In this document: piece after piece, positions 1 to 6,951 of the stretch
Position numbering within the stretch: position 1 is the stretch's first letter
Layout of the letters: each line of letters opens with the position of its first letter
From: Chlamydiota bacterium
Lineage (GTDB): Bacteria; Chlamydiota; Chlamydiia; Chlamydiales; Simkaniaceae
Length of the DNA stretch: 8,941 nt
Assembly (NCBI GenBank): GCA_021772295.1
Contig: JAJFMG010000192.1
Location: 1 to 8,941, forward strand
Direction: 5' to 3'
Notes under the pieces: model-generated
What the model was told of the DNA's origin: nothing
The model's database searches: none
Seen by the model: the letters and a program-made list of their open reading frames with translations, nothing else
Position numbers and translations under genes: made by a program

Positions 1-1021
1 ACTTAGCTTCGCGAAAAATTTTACAAATCATTTTATTGCGAATATATGTTAGGCCTTTTTTAATATTTTGAAGATTAATGGGCCCTGGAAAAGTTCCCGG
101 GCTAAAAAACTCAATTCTATTATCATAGATCGCAATTTTTATTGGGCCATCTATATGATAATTTCTATGCACTATGGCATTTAATAATACTTCTCTAATT
201 GCCTCAGCTGGAAGTTCTAATTTTTCATCCCTTTTTGGGCCACGAATAGTAAAAGATTTTTCAAGTTTGCTTAAGATAAAATTATACGCGTTATCAAACT
301 GTTCAAAAAGAGTACCCTCGCAATCTATACTTGAAAGTGCGTTTCTTCCACTAGTTCCAGAAAAGTGTGTGCAAATAATCATTGCCTCAGAAAAAAACCT
401 TTGGGGATTTTTTCCAAATAAAAGAATTCCGCCTATGCTACAATATATTGAGGAATGTTCCTCTACAATAATGTTATAGCTTTCCAACACATCGTTAGAA
501 AGAGATTTGATTTCAGATGTTTTTCGTCCGTTTAAAAAATTATAGATTTTTTTTTCATCAAGATTGTTTTTATCGGTATGATAAACAAGCATCATATCAA
601 ATGATCTGCCTTTCGATTGCCACTTCAATTCCTCTATTATATCAGAATTTGCTCGAAGCGTGGAACAACCTAACCTAATGTATGTACCTTTTTCTACTCC
701 TTCAGATTTTCGATAATATGGCTTATTCATCCCTGATGAAACTTCAATAATTAAGAGTTTTTTGCTGGCAATTACCTGCATATATACTAAAGGAATAATT
801 GGAGGACAAGTGGATTCAAAAATACTCTTATTAATAAACTCCATGGTTTGTTGAATTTCTTCTTCAGGAATACCTGTTATAGTACCACTTGAATCCACAC
901 CAATAATTAATTTTCCACCTTTCTGATTGCAAAATCCTATAATAGTCTTAACAATTTGATTGTTTTCTGGAATCGTGCTTTTAAATTCTACTGTTGAAGA
1001 TTCCTCCGAGGGATATTTCAT
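1..1021 (-). CDS. AlbA_2 (Schlafen-type) / HATPase_c_4 putative transcriptional regulator, partial (3' end outside window)
   Basis: I read this gene by translating the minus strand: 340 codons are open from the ATG at 1021-1019 to the left edge, with no stop, so the C-terminus is missing. Residues about 10-125 match an AlbA_2 (Schlafen AlbA) domain: EFKS near 12-15, then a KTIIGFCNQKGGKLIIGVD stretch at about 25-43 and YIRLG near 114-118. Residues about 268-340 match the divergent HATPase_c_4/AAA_4 domain: REVLLNAIVHRNY at about 276-288, then IYDNRIEFFSPG, then IRNKMICKIFREA. This order is typical of COG2865 proteins, usually called predicted transcriptional regulators with a C-terminal helix-turn-helix; that last part would lie outside the window. 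The ATG is the first possible start because an in-frame TGA lies two codons upstream. The ribosome binding site is weak. Such genes are often accessory (defence or mobile-element regions). The domain call is confident; the molecular role is not. Confidence 0.85.
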   Translation of the reverse strand, partial: MKYPSEESSTVEFKSTIPENNQIVKTIIGFCNQKGGKLIIGVDSSGTITGIPEEEIQQTMEFINKSIFESTCPPIIPLVYMQVIASKKLLIIEVSSGMNKPYYRKSEGVEKGTYIRLGCSTLRANSDIIEELKWQSKGRSFDMMLVYHTDKNNLDEKKIYNFLNGRKTSEIKSLSNDVLESYNIIVEEHSSIYCSIGGILLFGKNPQRFFSEAMIICTHFSGTSGRNALSSIDCEGTLFEQFDNAYNFILSKLEKSFTIRGPKRDEKLELPAEAIREVLLNAIVHRNYHIDGPIKIAIYDNRIEFFSPGTFPGPINLQNIKKGLTYIRNKMICKIFREAK

Positions 1022-1040
1022 GTGTCATCCATTGTTTTCG

Positions 1041-1131
1041 TGTTTCATTTCATTATATCAAAATGAAACAATTGAAACAAGAAAACACCGTAGTCTTGTT
1101 TCAATTGTTTCACAATTTATTTTGAAACAAG
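1041..1131. repeat. Cluster of inverted repeats with TGTTTCA/TGAAACA half-sites, probable operator
   Basis: Six heptamers lie in 89 bases: TGTTTCA at 1041, 1097 and 1106, and its complement TGAAACA at 1064, 1073 and 1123. A seventh copy is at 1248-1254. They form three perfect palindromes: a 10-bp one (1041-1050 with 1061-1070, spacer 10), a 19-bp one (1064-1082 with 1094-1112, spacer 11), and a 10-bp one (CTTGTTTCAA 1095-1104 with 1122-1131, spacer 17). Inside each arm of the 19-bp repeat two heptamers are offset by 9 bases. The largest palindrome lies upstream of the predicted transcription start, so for this gene it would act as DNA (operator) rather than as an RNA hairpin. The protein that binds is unknown; the adjacent AlbA_2 protein is the obvious candidate. 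Confidence 0.7.
1052..1080 (-). promoter_or_regulatory. Sigma70-type promoter of the AlbA_2 gene
   Basis: On the minus strand a -35 box TTGTTT (1080-1075) is followed by exactly 17 nt and a perfect -10 box TATAAT (1057-1052). This predicts transcription starting near 1045 and a leader of roughly 24 nt before the ATG at 1021. The -35 box lies entirely inside the left arm of the 19-bp inverted repeat, and the -10 box lies between the arms of a 10-bp inverted repeat, so a protein bound to these repeats would block RNA polymerase. The boxes are seen in the sequence; use of the promoter is inferred. Confidence 0.7.
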
Positions 1132-1371
1132 GCATAGAATACGACAAAAAAAATAATTTGAAGAGCAAAAACCGTTGAGCAAACAAACACAACTCTTTTA
1201 TAACCAAATATATAGCAACAATAATGAAATCTGTCGATACCCTTGAATGTTTCAAACCAGTACTTTAATTGGAACAAGGCTTGTTGTAAGGTTGGAATAG
1301 AAGTCCAATTTCATACACAGATAGATTAGGAGAGGCTTATATGAGTATTTTCATTGGTGATAGATCTAAAA
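1132..1371. other. Intergenic spacer, no convincing full-length gene
   Basis: This 240-base AT-rich stretch separates the AlbA_2 gene start from the end of the cyclase gene. It holds one isolated TGTTTCA heptamer (1248-1254), a small palindrome AACAAG-G-CTTGTT at 1273-1285, a weak 7-bp inverted repeat AATTGGA/TCCAATT (1267-1273 with 1304-1310), and the start of the small ORF at 1341. I see no tRNA, no clear intrinsic terminator with a T-run for the cyclase transcript, and no recognisable coding remnant. Confidence 0.5.
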
Positions 1372-1439
1372 TCACTTTTCATTATTTATTGGAGGATTCA
1401 GGTATCCTTTCACGCGATATGTTTTTACTTTCTCGGTAA
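1341..1439 (+). CDS. Possible 32-residue small protein, antisense to the cyclase 3' end
   Basis: An ATG at 1341 follows a strong Shine-Dalgarno stretch, AGGAGAGG (1328-1335), at normal spacing. The frame stays open for 32 codons and ends with TAA at 1437-1439. The product begins MSIFIGDRSKITF and ends LSRDMFLLSR; it has no membrane segment or motif I recognise. The last two thirds overlap the 3' end of the cyclase gene on the other strand, so much of its sequence is constrained by that gene. It could be a real small protein, the broken start of a lost gene, or chance. The ribosome binding site is the only positive evidence. Confidence 0.25.
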   Translation: MSIFIGDRSKITFHYLLEDSGILSRDMFLLSR

Positions 1440-3897
1440 ATCCTTTGAGCTCCACAGGTTCCATTTCTTCAACATCGAACGTTTCTTTAACGCCTCTCGC
1501 ATTATAGGTACTTTCACTGATCAGGACTTCCATTTCTTTTGCAAAAGAACATAGCCTTGATGCTAGATTTACATTTGAACCAAGAACTGTATAGTTAAGT
1601 CTGTTATCAGCGCCCATATTACCTGCTACGACTTCACCAGAATGAATTCCTATCCCAATTTCAATAGGAGAAAGAGATTCTTCTTTTCTTTTTTCATTCC
1701 AAGACTTCAGAGAAGCCACCATATCAACAGCGCTTTTAATCGATTGAATCGTACTATCTTCTTTAGCTACTGGCGCGCCAAAGAGCGCCATCACTTCATC
1801 ACCTACGTATTTATCGATTACGCCACCATGCTCATCGATTACATGTGAGATCTTCGTCATACAGTTGTTAATAAGAGAAATCACTTCTTGTGGGTCCATT
1901 TTTTCCGTAAGTCTGGTAAAGTGACGAATGTCTGCAAAGAGGACGGTTACATATTTTTCCTCACCACCTAGTTGCACATTTCCTTTTAGGGTTTCTTCTG
2001 CAATTTCTTGAGATACAACTTTATTGAGAATACCCCTTACTTTTTCTTTTTCTTTGAGCCCTTTGACCATCTGAAAAAAGGCGTGATAGAGGGTATATAT
2101 TTCATCTTTAGGATCTTCATCGGGCTCTGGAAGGTCGATATCATCGAGCCTTCCCTCACCGACTGTCTTAGTAACCTCCGCAAGTCTAGCAATAGGTTGC
2201 GTAACTTTTTTTGCAATGTGATGTAATATAAACAAGATAATTAGAAGAGCAACTACAGATAAAATCCTCATACGATATGAAATGGTATGAATAAGCTTTG
2301 TTACATCCTTGTCTAAGCTATCGATCAAAGCAAAAGCTTGCTTTTTGGGCGTGAAGGTAAAGAAATGAAAATCCATAGTTTTATAGGGCTGCATATGGAG
2401 GAAGTAAAACTCTTTGCCCCCAACTGTCACTAAACCCGAATTTTCAGTGAGTATTTTGGTAAGTGGAAGTTTATCCCATGATGCATCTTGAAGTTGATTG
2501 CCATCTGGTCCAAAAAATTTAACAATGGCGTCGCCAGAAGCGAATGCAATCACTTCATGTACTGAAAGCGCAAGTTCTTTTAAAAGATCTCCTGCATGAA
2601 TACCCACTGTTAAATACCCAATATCAGGCTTAGAAGAGCTCGGATCTACCAAATACAGGGTATTGCCAAAATAGACATGCTTTCTATCTGGAGTAAGAAC
2701 GACTTCCATACGATTCAGATTACACAAAGATAAACTTTTTCCAATTTCAAACTTTCCCAAACAATTTTTTACATTGAAAAGAGGCTTATCATAAAATACA
2801 TCTTTGCTTAAGACTCCCTTAGCAAATTTGTGATTGTTTTCTATGCGAACAATGCCTTTCGGAGACCGCTTTCCAAAAGGGGTAAAACCTCGATCTCCGG
2901 AACTAAATAAAGTAGTAAGGCCCCAGATCATGCCAACTTGATCGTAGCGCTCATCAATTGCAATTAACTGCTTTGTAACTTCTTGATCTATTGTATCTAA
3001 ATAAAGCTGCTCTCCCCCAATTTTTTCTAGTGTCGATTTAGCTTTATTCTTTTCAAAATCTGATATATCTAGAACTTGCAAAGATTTTGTCATCTGGTCC
3101 CATTTCTGTTTTGTTGGAATCAGATCTTGATTTGATAAAAGCTTCTGCTTCACTTTTATAATTTCTGTAAGCAAGCTTTCTACAAAATGATGTCTTGTTG
3201 GAACTTCAATCCAATCTAAAAATGGCTCAAGTAAATTAATCGAGAGATTTAAAGCATTAAGGTGAATATCTTCAGCCTGGAAGTTTAGAATTTCATCCAC
3301 CTCAAAAAAGAGATAAAATTCAGAGTTTTCATGCATCGGTTCTTTTTGAAGAGGTTTTTCGCCTCGATAAAAATCGATATCCAATCGAAGACCAATATAA
3401 GGGCCGCTCCACTCTAGTTTGTTTACATCATCTGAAGAGTTCACTCCAATAAGCGCTATGTTCTTATCCAGTGGGAAAGCCACCATATCGCTTAAACCCT
3501 CTGGGTTTAAAACAATCATGGATGCTAATTGATCTTGATTAATATTCTGTATGAAATCAGCCCAACGATTGGTAATCATTAGGGACGCTGATTTAAGCCA
3601 AGTTTGATTTTGTAAATTAGAAGCGCTTGGCATGAAGTCAGCTCGTATTGGCTCATACGATGCGATTCTTCCAAGTAAAGCATCAATTTTAGCTTTTGAT
3701 TTTCCAACAAGGGCTGCTAGATACTCTTCAATGTGCTGCCGTTTTTTTCCATTGAGATCAACAATTTCCTTTTTGAGTTTGCCTTCAGCAACTTTTAAAT
3801 GACGCTCAATTAAATGCTCTTCTAAAAAAAAGGATAGTACAAATCCAATAATAAAAAGGGATCCAACCCAAAGAAATAGCCTTGTTCGAAGCTTCAT
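1372..3897 (-). CDS. Membrane-bound class III adenylate cyclase with large extracytoplasmic sensor and HAMP domain
   Basis: An 841-residue receptor cyclase, predicted to make cAMP from ATP in the cytoplasm in response to an external signal. Order of parts: membrane segment at about 8-25; a large extracytoplasmic region of about 515 residues, whose end (about 450-535) reads like a Cache-type sensor, though I cannot name a family; second membrane segment at about 545-561; HAMP linker at about 562-616; coiled linker; catalytic domain at about 645-830. Catalytic residues are all present: metal-binding D656 (FADIRHFT) and D700 (KYVGDEVMALFG), substrate-selecting K696 and T770 (NYTVLG), transition-state N777 and R781 (VNLASR). 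The Lys/Thr pair fits ATP-using class IIIb cyclases, not guanylate cyclases. The start at 3897 has AAGG five bases upstream. It lies 59 nt after pepP on the same strand and is probably cotranscribed with it. No cAMP effector is in the window. Confidence 0.9.
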   Translation of the reverse strand: MKLRTRLFLWVGSLFIIGFVLSFFLEEHLIERHLKVAEGKLKKEIVDLNGKKRQHIEEYLAALVGKSKAKIDALLGRIASYEPIRADFMPSASNLQNQTWLKSASLMITNRWADFIQNINQDQLASMIVLNPEGLSDMVAFPLDKNIALIGVNSSDDVNKLEWSGPYIGLRLDIDFYRGEKPLQKEPMHENSEFYLFFEVDEILNFQAEDIHLNALNLSINLLEPFLDWIEVPTRHHFVESLLTEIIKVKQKLLSNQDLIPTKQKWDQMTKSLQVLDISDFEKNKAKSTLEKIGGEQLYLDTIDQEVTKQLIAIDERYDQVGMIWGLTTLFSSGDRGFTPFGKRSPKGIVRIENNHKFAKGVLSKDVFYDKPLFNVKNCLGKFEIGKSLSLCNLNRMEVVLTPDRKHVYFGNTLYLVDPSSSKPDIGYLTVGIHAGDLLKELALSVHEVIAFASGDAIVKFFGPDGNQLQDASWDKLPLTKILTENSGLVTVGGKEFYFLHMQPYKTMDFHFFTFTPKKQAFALIDSLDKDVTKLIHTISYRMRILSVVALLIILFILHHIAKKVTQPIARLAEVTKTVGEGRLDDIDLPEPDEDPKDEIYTLYHAFFQMVKGLKEKEKVRGILNKVVSQEIAEETLKGNVQLGGEEKYVTVLFADIRHFTRLTEKMDPQEVISLINNCMTKISHVIDEHGGVIDKYVGDEVMALFGAPVAKEDSTIQSIKSAVDMVASLKSWNEKRKEESLSPIEIGIGIHSGEVVAGNMGADNRLNYTVLGSNVNLASRLCSFAKEMEVLISESTYNARGVKETFDVEEMEPVELKGFTEKVKTYRVKGYLNPPINNEK

Positions 3898-3956
3898 AGA
3901 AACCTTAAAAGAAATTATCTAAATCTTTGTCATAACAAATTGAATAATTTGACACC

Positions 3957-5006
3957 TTACGTTTTTTTTGAAAAAGAGATGGGACCGTCTTCACTCATAT
4001 AAATCATCTCTTCATGGCGTGCACCGCCCAAATTTTCTAAATAAATACCAGGCTCTAGTGTAAACACCATCCCAGGTATAATGACTCCTTTTTTTTGATT
4101 CTTGGCAAGTCTTGGATACTCATGTACTTCGAGACCAATACCATGCCCAAGACTGTGTAAAAAGGCGTCCTTGTATCCATGACCTGCAATATAGTCTCTT
4201 GCAACTTTATCTAAATCATGAAAACTCATGCCCTCTTTGCAACTATGAAATGCCACATCAAAGGCTCCCTTCACAATCGATACAATCTCTTTGAGTTTAG
4301 AGTCAACATCTCCAAAAAAATACATTTTGGTCATATCACTCGCATAAGACTCTAAAAAACAACCTGCATCGATTAAAATCTGCTCATTTTTACAAAGCTT
4401 CGTATCACCACTTTTGTAATGCGGGTATGCGCTATTTTTTCCAAAAGCAATAATCGGATCAAACGAAAGTTTACTAGCTCCTTTTTTCCTTAAAAAAGTT
4501 TCAAGCGCAAAAGCCAACTCCTTTTCTGTAATCCCTTCTTGAAAAAGGGTTTCTACATAACTAAACCCCTCCTCCAGAAGGCTACAACTAGCTTGCAGCT
4601 TTTTCACCTCTTCTTTTTCTTTACAAGCTCGAAGGTGGATTACTGGATTTTCTATCGATTGCAAGTCAAATATCAGTTTTTCATCTTGCAGTTTTTGAAA
4701 AAAAACCGTTCTATCAAAACTCATTTTTTTTCCATCAAAACCAATTTTTCCACTTAGCTGCTTCTGAGCAAACCAAGTTTTGAGCGCTGCGTTAGAAATC
4801 AAACAAACCTCGCAATCTACTTTTTCAGCGCACACCTGCAAATACCTCCCATCGACAAATAACGTAGAAAGAGAAGGTGTAACAAGTAATGTTCCCGCAG
4901 AAATACTTTCTCCAAGAAGATAAAACAGGTCAGTCGAATCTTCAACGATAAATCCAGCAAGGTTTTGTTTAGCAAGTTGTTTTTGCAGTTTTTCTATTCG
5001 ATTCAT
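3957..5006 (-). CDS. pepP: Xaa-Pro aminopeptidase (aminopeptidase P, M24B family)
   Basis: A 349-residue cytoplasmic metallopeptidase that removes an N-terminal residue preceding proline. The N-terminal creatinase-like domain covers about 1-125, including FVDGRYLQ near 50-57. The catalytic pita-bread domain covers about 130-345. All five metal ligands are visible: D213 (LIDAGCF), D224 (ASDMTK), H288 (SLGHGIGLEVHE), E318 (FTLEPG) and E332 (GGARHEE). The conserved histidine of the NSAYPH stretch is H196. The last ligand motif is slightly unusual (ARHEE instead of the common VRIED). I chose the ATG at 5006 because it follows AAGAGG and begins the usual family N-terminus (MNRIEKL); the frame stays open to 5174, but that extension lies inside the mutL coding region and does not look like the family. 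The first 38 bases overlap the end of mutL, which suggests translational coupling. Length is normal. Confidence 0.92.
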   Translation of the reverse strand: MNRIEKLQKQLAKQNLAGFIVEDSTDLFYLLGESISAGTLLVTPSLSTLFVDGRYLQVCAEKVDCEVCLISNAALKTWFAQKQLSGKIGFDGKKMSFDRTVFFQKLQDEKLIFDLQSIENPVIHLRACKEKEEVKKLQASCSLLEEGFSYVETLFQEGITEKELAFALETFLRKKGASKLSFDPIIAFGKNSAYPHYKSGDTKLCKNEQILIDAGCFLESYASDMTKMYFFGDVDSKLKEIVSIVKGAFDVAFHSCKEGMSFHDLDKVARDYIAGHGYKDAFLHSLGHGIGLEVHEYPRLAKNQKKGVIIPGMVFTLEPGIYLENLGGARHEEMIYMSEDGPISFSKKT

Positions 5007-6867
5007 AGGCCTCTTTTCCAAATACTGTGTAAGAAACAAATACCATATTTTCTTTTCCTTTGGGAGAAAATCTAGGTGATTTACAAAGAAGCAACTTTTC
5101 AATCCCTTTTTTAGCATCCATGAGAGTATAAACTTTGTTTTTAGTTTGAAAATACTTAGCTGCAATATTTGCAATCTGTTTGCTTTTTTTATCTTCTATG
5201 ATCTCTGACTCAGATTTTTCTCCAATAGCTAAGATCAATTCTTCTACTAAATCTTTAGCTTTTACAGGGTCAATAGATCCTTCCATAGCATCAATTACAA
5301 AATGATTCTTACCAAAGGATCGAACAGAGAGCCCAATTTTAGAAAATAATCTAATATGGCTTTCTACAATAAGCGCATGATCTGTTGCTAGATCAAAAGA
5401 AATAGGAACAAGAAGTGACTCTAAAAAAACAGTTGTATTTTGGGAAGATGAAAGACTCTCTAGCATCTCTTCATATAAAATCGTAGTAAAGCAGTTTTTC
5501 AAATTAACAAGAATTGAGCCTTTATCTTCTTTCTCTAGCTCTGGAAAAAATGCTAAAAAAGGATCTTTTTTACAGAAGATATATTCTTGATCCATTCCAA
5601 TAACATCTACCTCAAGTTTTTCAGATAAATCCTCTTCAAAAAGAGATCTTGTAGCGCTTTGAGCGTCCCATTTTTTATATGCCATAGTTGGAGAAGACGC
5701 AAAATTTTTAGAGGCGCCCTCTCTATTTTTATAATGACTACTCATACTACTTGGATATGAAGGAGCCAAATTTGTGTCTTCGAAAGTAGAAGTCTTTTTC
5801 GATGAGAAGACCTCTGATGCATCAAAGGTCTCTTTTGCAAAACTAACATGATTCTGCAACGCTTGTCCCCGAAGAGCTTCGGTTACTTTTTTTCGAATCC
5901 AGTTTTTTATTCTTACATCATCTTTGAGACGAATTTCTTTTTTTTGTGGATGTACATTCACATCTATAAATTCTGTTGGGAGAGTTAGATGTAGTAAAAA
6001 ATTTGGATGTTTTCGCTCTGGCAGTCTAGTTGCGTATCCATCATATATAGCATAAGAAATTGCAGGACAGATAACAGCTCTTTGATTAATAAAAAGGTGT
6101 TGCCCTAGTCTATTGACTCTTACCTCTCTTGGTGAACCAATACATCCCGTAATAGAAAATCCTCCCTCGCGCTGATCGATTGGGTAAGAATGTGTTACAA
6201 AATTTTCTCCCAAAAGTTTTTTCGCTCTCTTTTCTAGCGCTTTGGAAAAATTTTCTTCGCACGGCTTATACGAAAAAATTTCTCGTTCCTGATGGAAAAG
6301 GGTAAAGCCAATCTTCGGATGTGCAAGAGACAATTTTGTCATTATTTTCATAATCTCTGTAAAAGACGCTGTAGGAGATTTTTGAAACTTTTTTCTCGCT
6401 GGAACATTATAAAACAGGGATCTAACTTCAATTGTAGTACCAGTATCTCTAGAACACGGTAAGCATTTGCCAAGATCTCCCCCCTCTATTTCAACTTGAT
6501 TTCCTTCCCTCTCTTTTTCAAATCGAGATTGTAGTTTCAGTTTGGCAATTGCCCCAATCGATGCTAAGGCCTCCCCCCTAAACCCCATGGAAAGAATAGA
6601 TTCTAGATCTGATCCATCTCGAATCTTTGAGGTCGCATGCCGCGTAAGTGATAGAATCAGATCTTCTTTTTGCATCCCAGTTCCATTATCAATAATACGA
6701 ATTAACCCAAATCCCCCATTTTGAAGTTCGACAATTATTTGAGTAGCTTTAGCATCAATTGCATTCTCAATAAGCTCCTTTATTACCGAAGCTGGATTTT
6801 CAATTACTTCACCTGCTGCAATTTGATTTATTGTTTGCTCGGATAGAACTCGAATTTTTGGTTTCAT
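4969..6867 (-). CDS. mutL: DNA mismatch repair protein MutL, apparently without the endonuclease motifs
   Basis: A 632-residue GHKL ATPase that links MutS mismatch recognition to downstream repair. The N-terminal ATPase domain (about 1-335) is fully conserved: ELIENAIDA (31-39, catalytic E31 and Mg-binding N35), DNGTG (60-64), TSKI (79-82), GFRGEAL (95-101), and the S5-like domain ending in DVNVHPQKKEIR (302-313, with the conserved lysine). A low-complexity linker (about 340-420) leads to a C-terminal dimerisation domain (about 425-620). There the site of the metal-binding motif DQHA-x2-E-x4-E reads NLKNCFTTILYE (455-466), and the usual CPHGRP near the end reads SPKGKE (601-606). The protein therefore looks like a nuclease-free MutL. 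The start at 6867 has AAGGCGG five bases upstream and gives the classical N-terminus. It is first in a run with pepP and the cyclase. An eight-base A-run lies in the HPQKK codons. Confidence 0.95.
   Translation of the reverse strand: MKPKIRVLSEQTINQIAAGEVIENPASVIKELIENAIDAKATQIIVELQNGGFGLIRIIDNGTGMQKEDLILSLTRHATSKIRDGSDLESILSMGFRGEALASIGAIAKLKLQSRFEKEREGNQVEIEGGDLGKCLPCSRDTGTTIEVRSLFYNVPARKKFQKSPTASFTEIMKIMTKLSLAHPKIGFTLFHQEREIFSYKPCEENFSKALEKRAKKLLGENFVTHSYPIDQREGGFSITGCIGSPREVRVNRLGQHLFINQRAVICPAISYAIYDGYATRLPERKHPNFLLHLTLPTEFIDVNVHPQKKEIRLKDDVRIKNWIRKKVTEALRGQALQNHVSFAKETFDASEVFSSKKTSTFEDTNLAPSYPSSMSSHYKNREGASKNFASSPTMAYKKWDAQSATRSLFEEDLSEKLEVDVIGMDQEYIFCKKDPFLAFFPELEKEDKGSILVNLKNCFTTILYEEMLESLSSSQNTTVFLESLLVPISFDLATDHALIVESHIRLFSKIGLSVRSFGKNHFVIDAMEGSIDPVKAKDLVEELILAIGEKSESEIIEDKKSKQIANIAAKYFQTKNKVYTLMDAKKGIEKLLLCKSPRFSPKGKENMVFVSYTVFGKEAYESNRKTAKTTC
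5010..5015 (-). promoter_or_regulatory. Ribosome binding site deciding the pepP start
   Basis: AAGAGG on the minus strand, three bases before the ATG at 5006. The spacing is a little short but usable. The site lies inside the mutL coding sequence, so ribosomes finishing mutL can re-initiate here. It favours 5006 over the upstream in-frame start at 5174. Confidence 0.55.
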
Positions 6868-6951
6868 AACGTCCGCCTTTTTTTCTCATCATACAAAAAA
6901 GCTCCAATGTGTATATACTATTTCTTCCTAGGCGATGATAGGGGTAAACAA
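6868..6951. promoter_or_regulatory. Divergent promoter region between mutL and pepF
   Basis: These 84 bases must carry promoters for both directions. For pepF a -10-like TATACT lies at 6914-6919, predicting a start near 6926; I see no good -35 box at the right distance, which is common in AT-rich chlamydial promoters. The surrounding TATATACA is nearly symmetric, so the minus-strand promoter for mutL may overlap it, but no clear pair of boxes is visible. Ribosome binding sites: AGGGG at 6940-6944 for pepF, and AAGGCGG at 6873-6879 (minus strand) for mutL. Confidence 0.4.

Noticed and set aside
1..22. Possible premature stop or frameshift at the left end of the AlbA_2 gene
   Set aside because: A careful count of the A-run (five bases, 14-18) gives an uninterrupted frame ending ...KIFREAK at the edge, as expected for the family.
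1041..1131. CRISPR array or intrinsic terminator
   Set aside because: Repeats are short, face both ways and have unequal spacing, so not CRISPR. There is no GC-rich stem with a T-run, and the largest palindrome lies upstream of the predicted transcription start.
960..1178. 72-codon plus-strand ORF
   Set aside because: It overlaps the start of the AlbA_2 gene in antisense and then translates the repeats; no ribosome binding site.
1058..1255. 65-codon minus-strand ORF with a hydrophobic stretch
   Set aside because: It reads straight through the inverted-repeat cluster, has no ribosome binding site, and contains no recognisable motif.
5007..5174. Longer N-terminus for pepP (start at 5174)
   Set aside because: The extra 56 codons lie wholly within mutL, do not resemble aminopeptidase P, and the ATG at 5006 has its own AAGAGG site.
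6907..6951. Longer N-terminus for pepF (start at 6907)
   Set aside because: This ATG has no ribosome binding site and lies upstream of the likely transcription start near 6926; the ATG at 6952 has AGGGG at good spacing.
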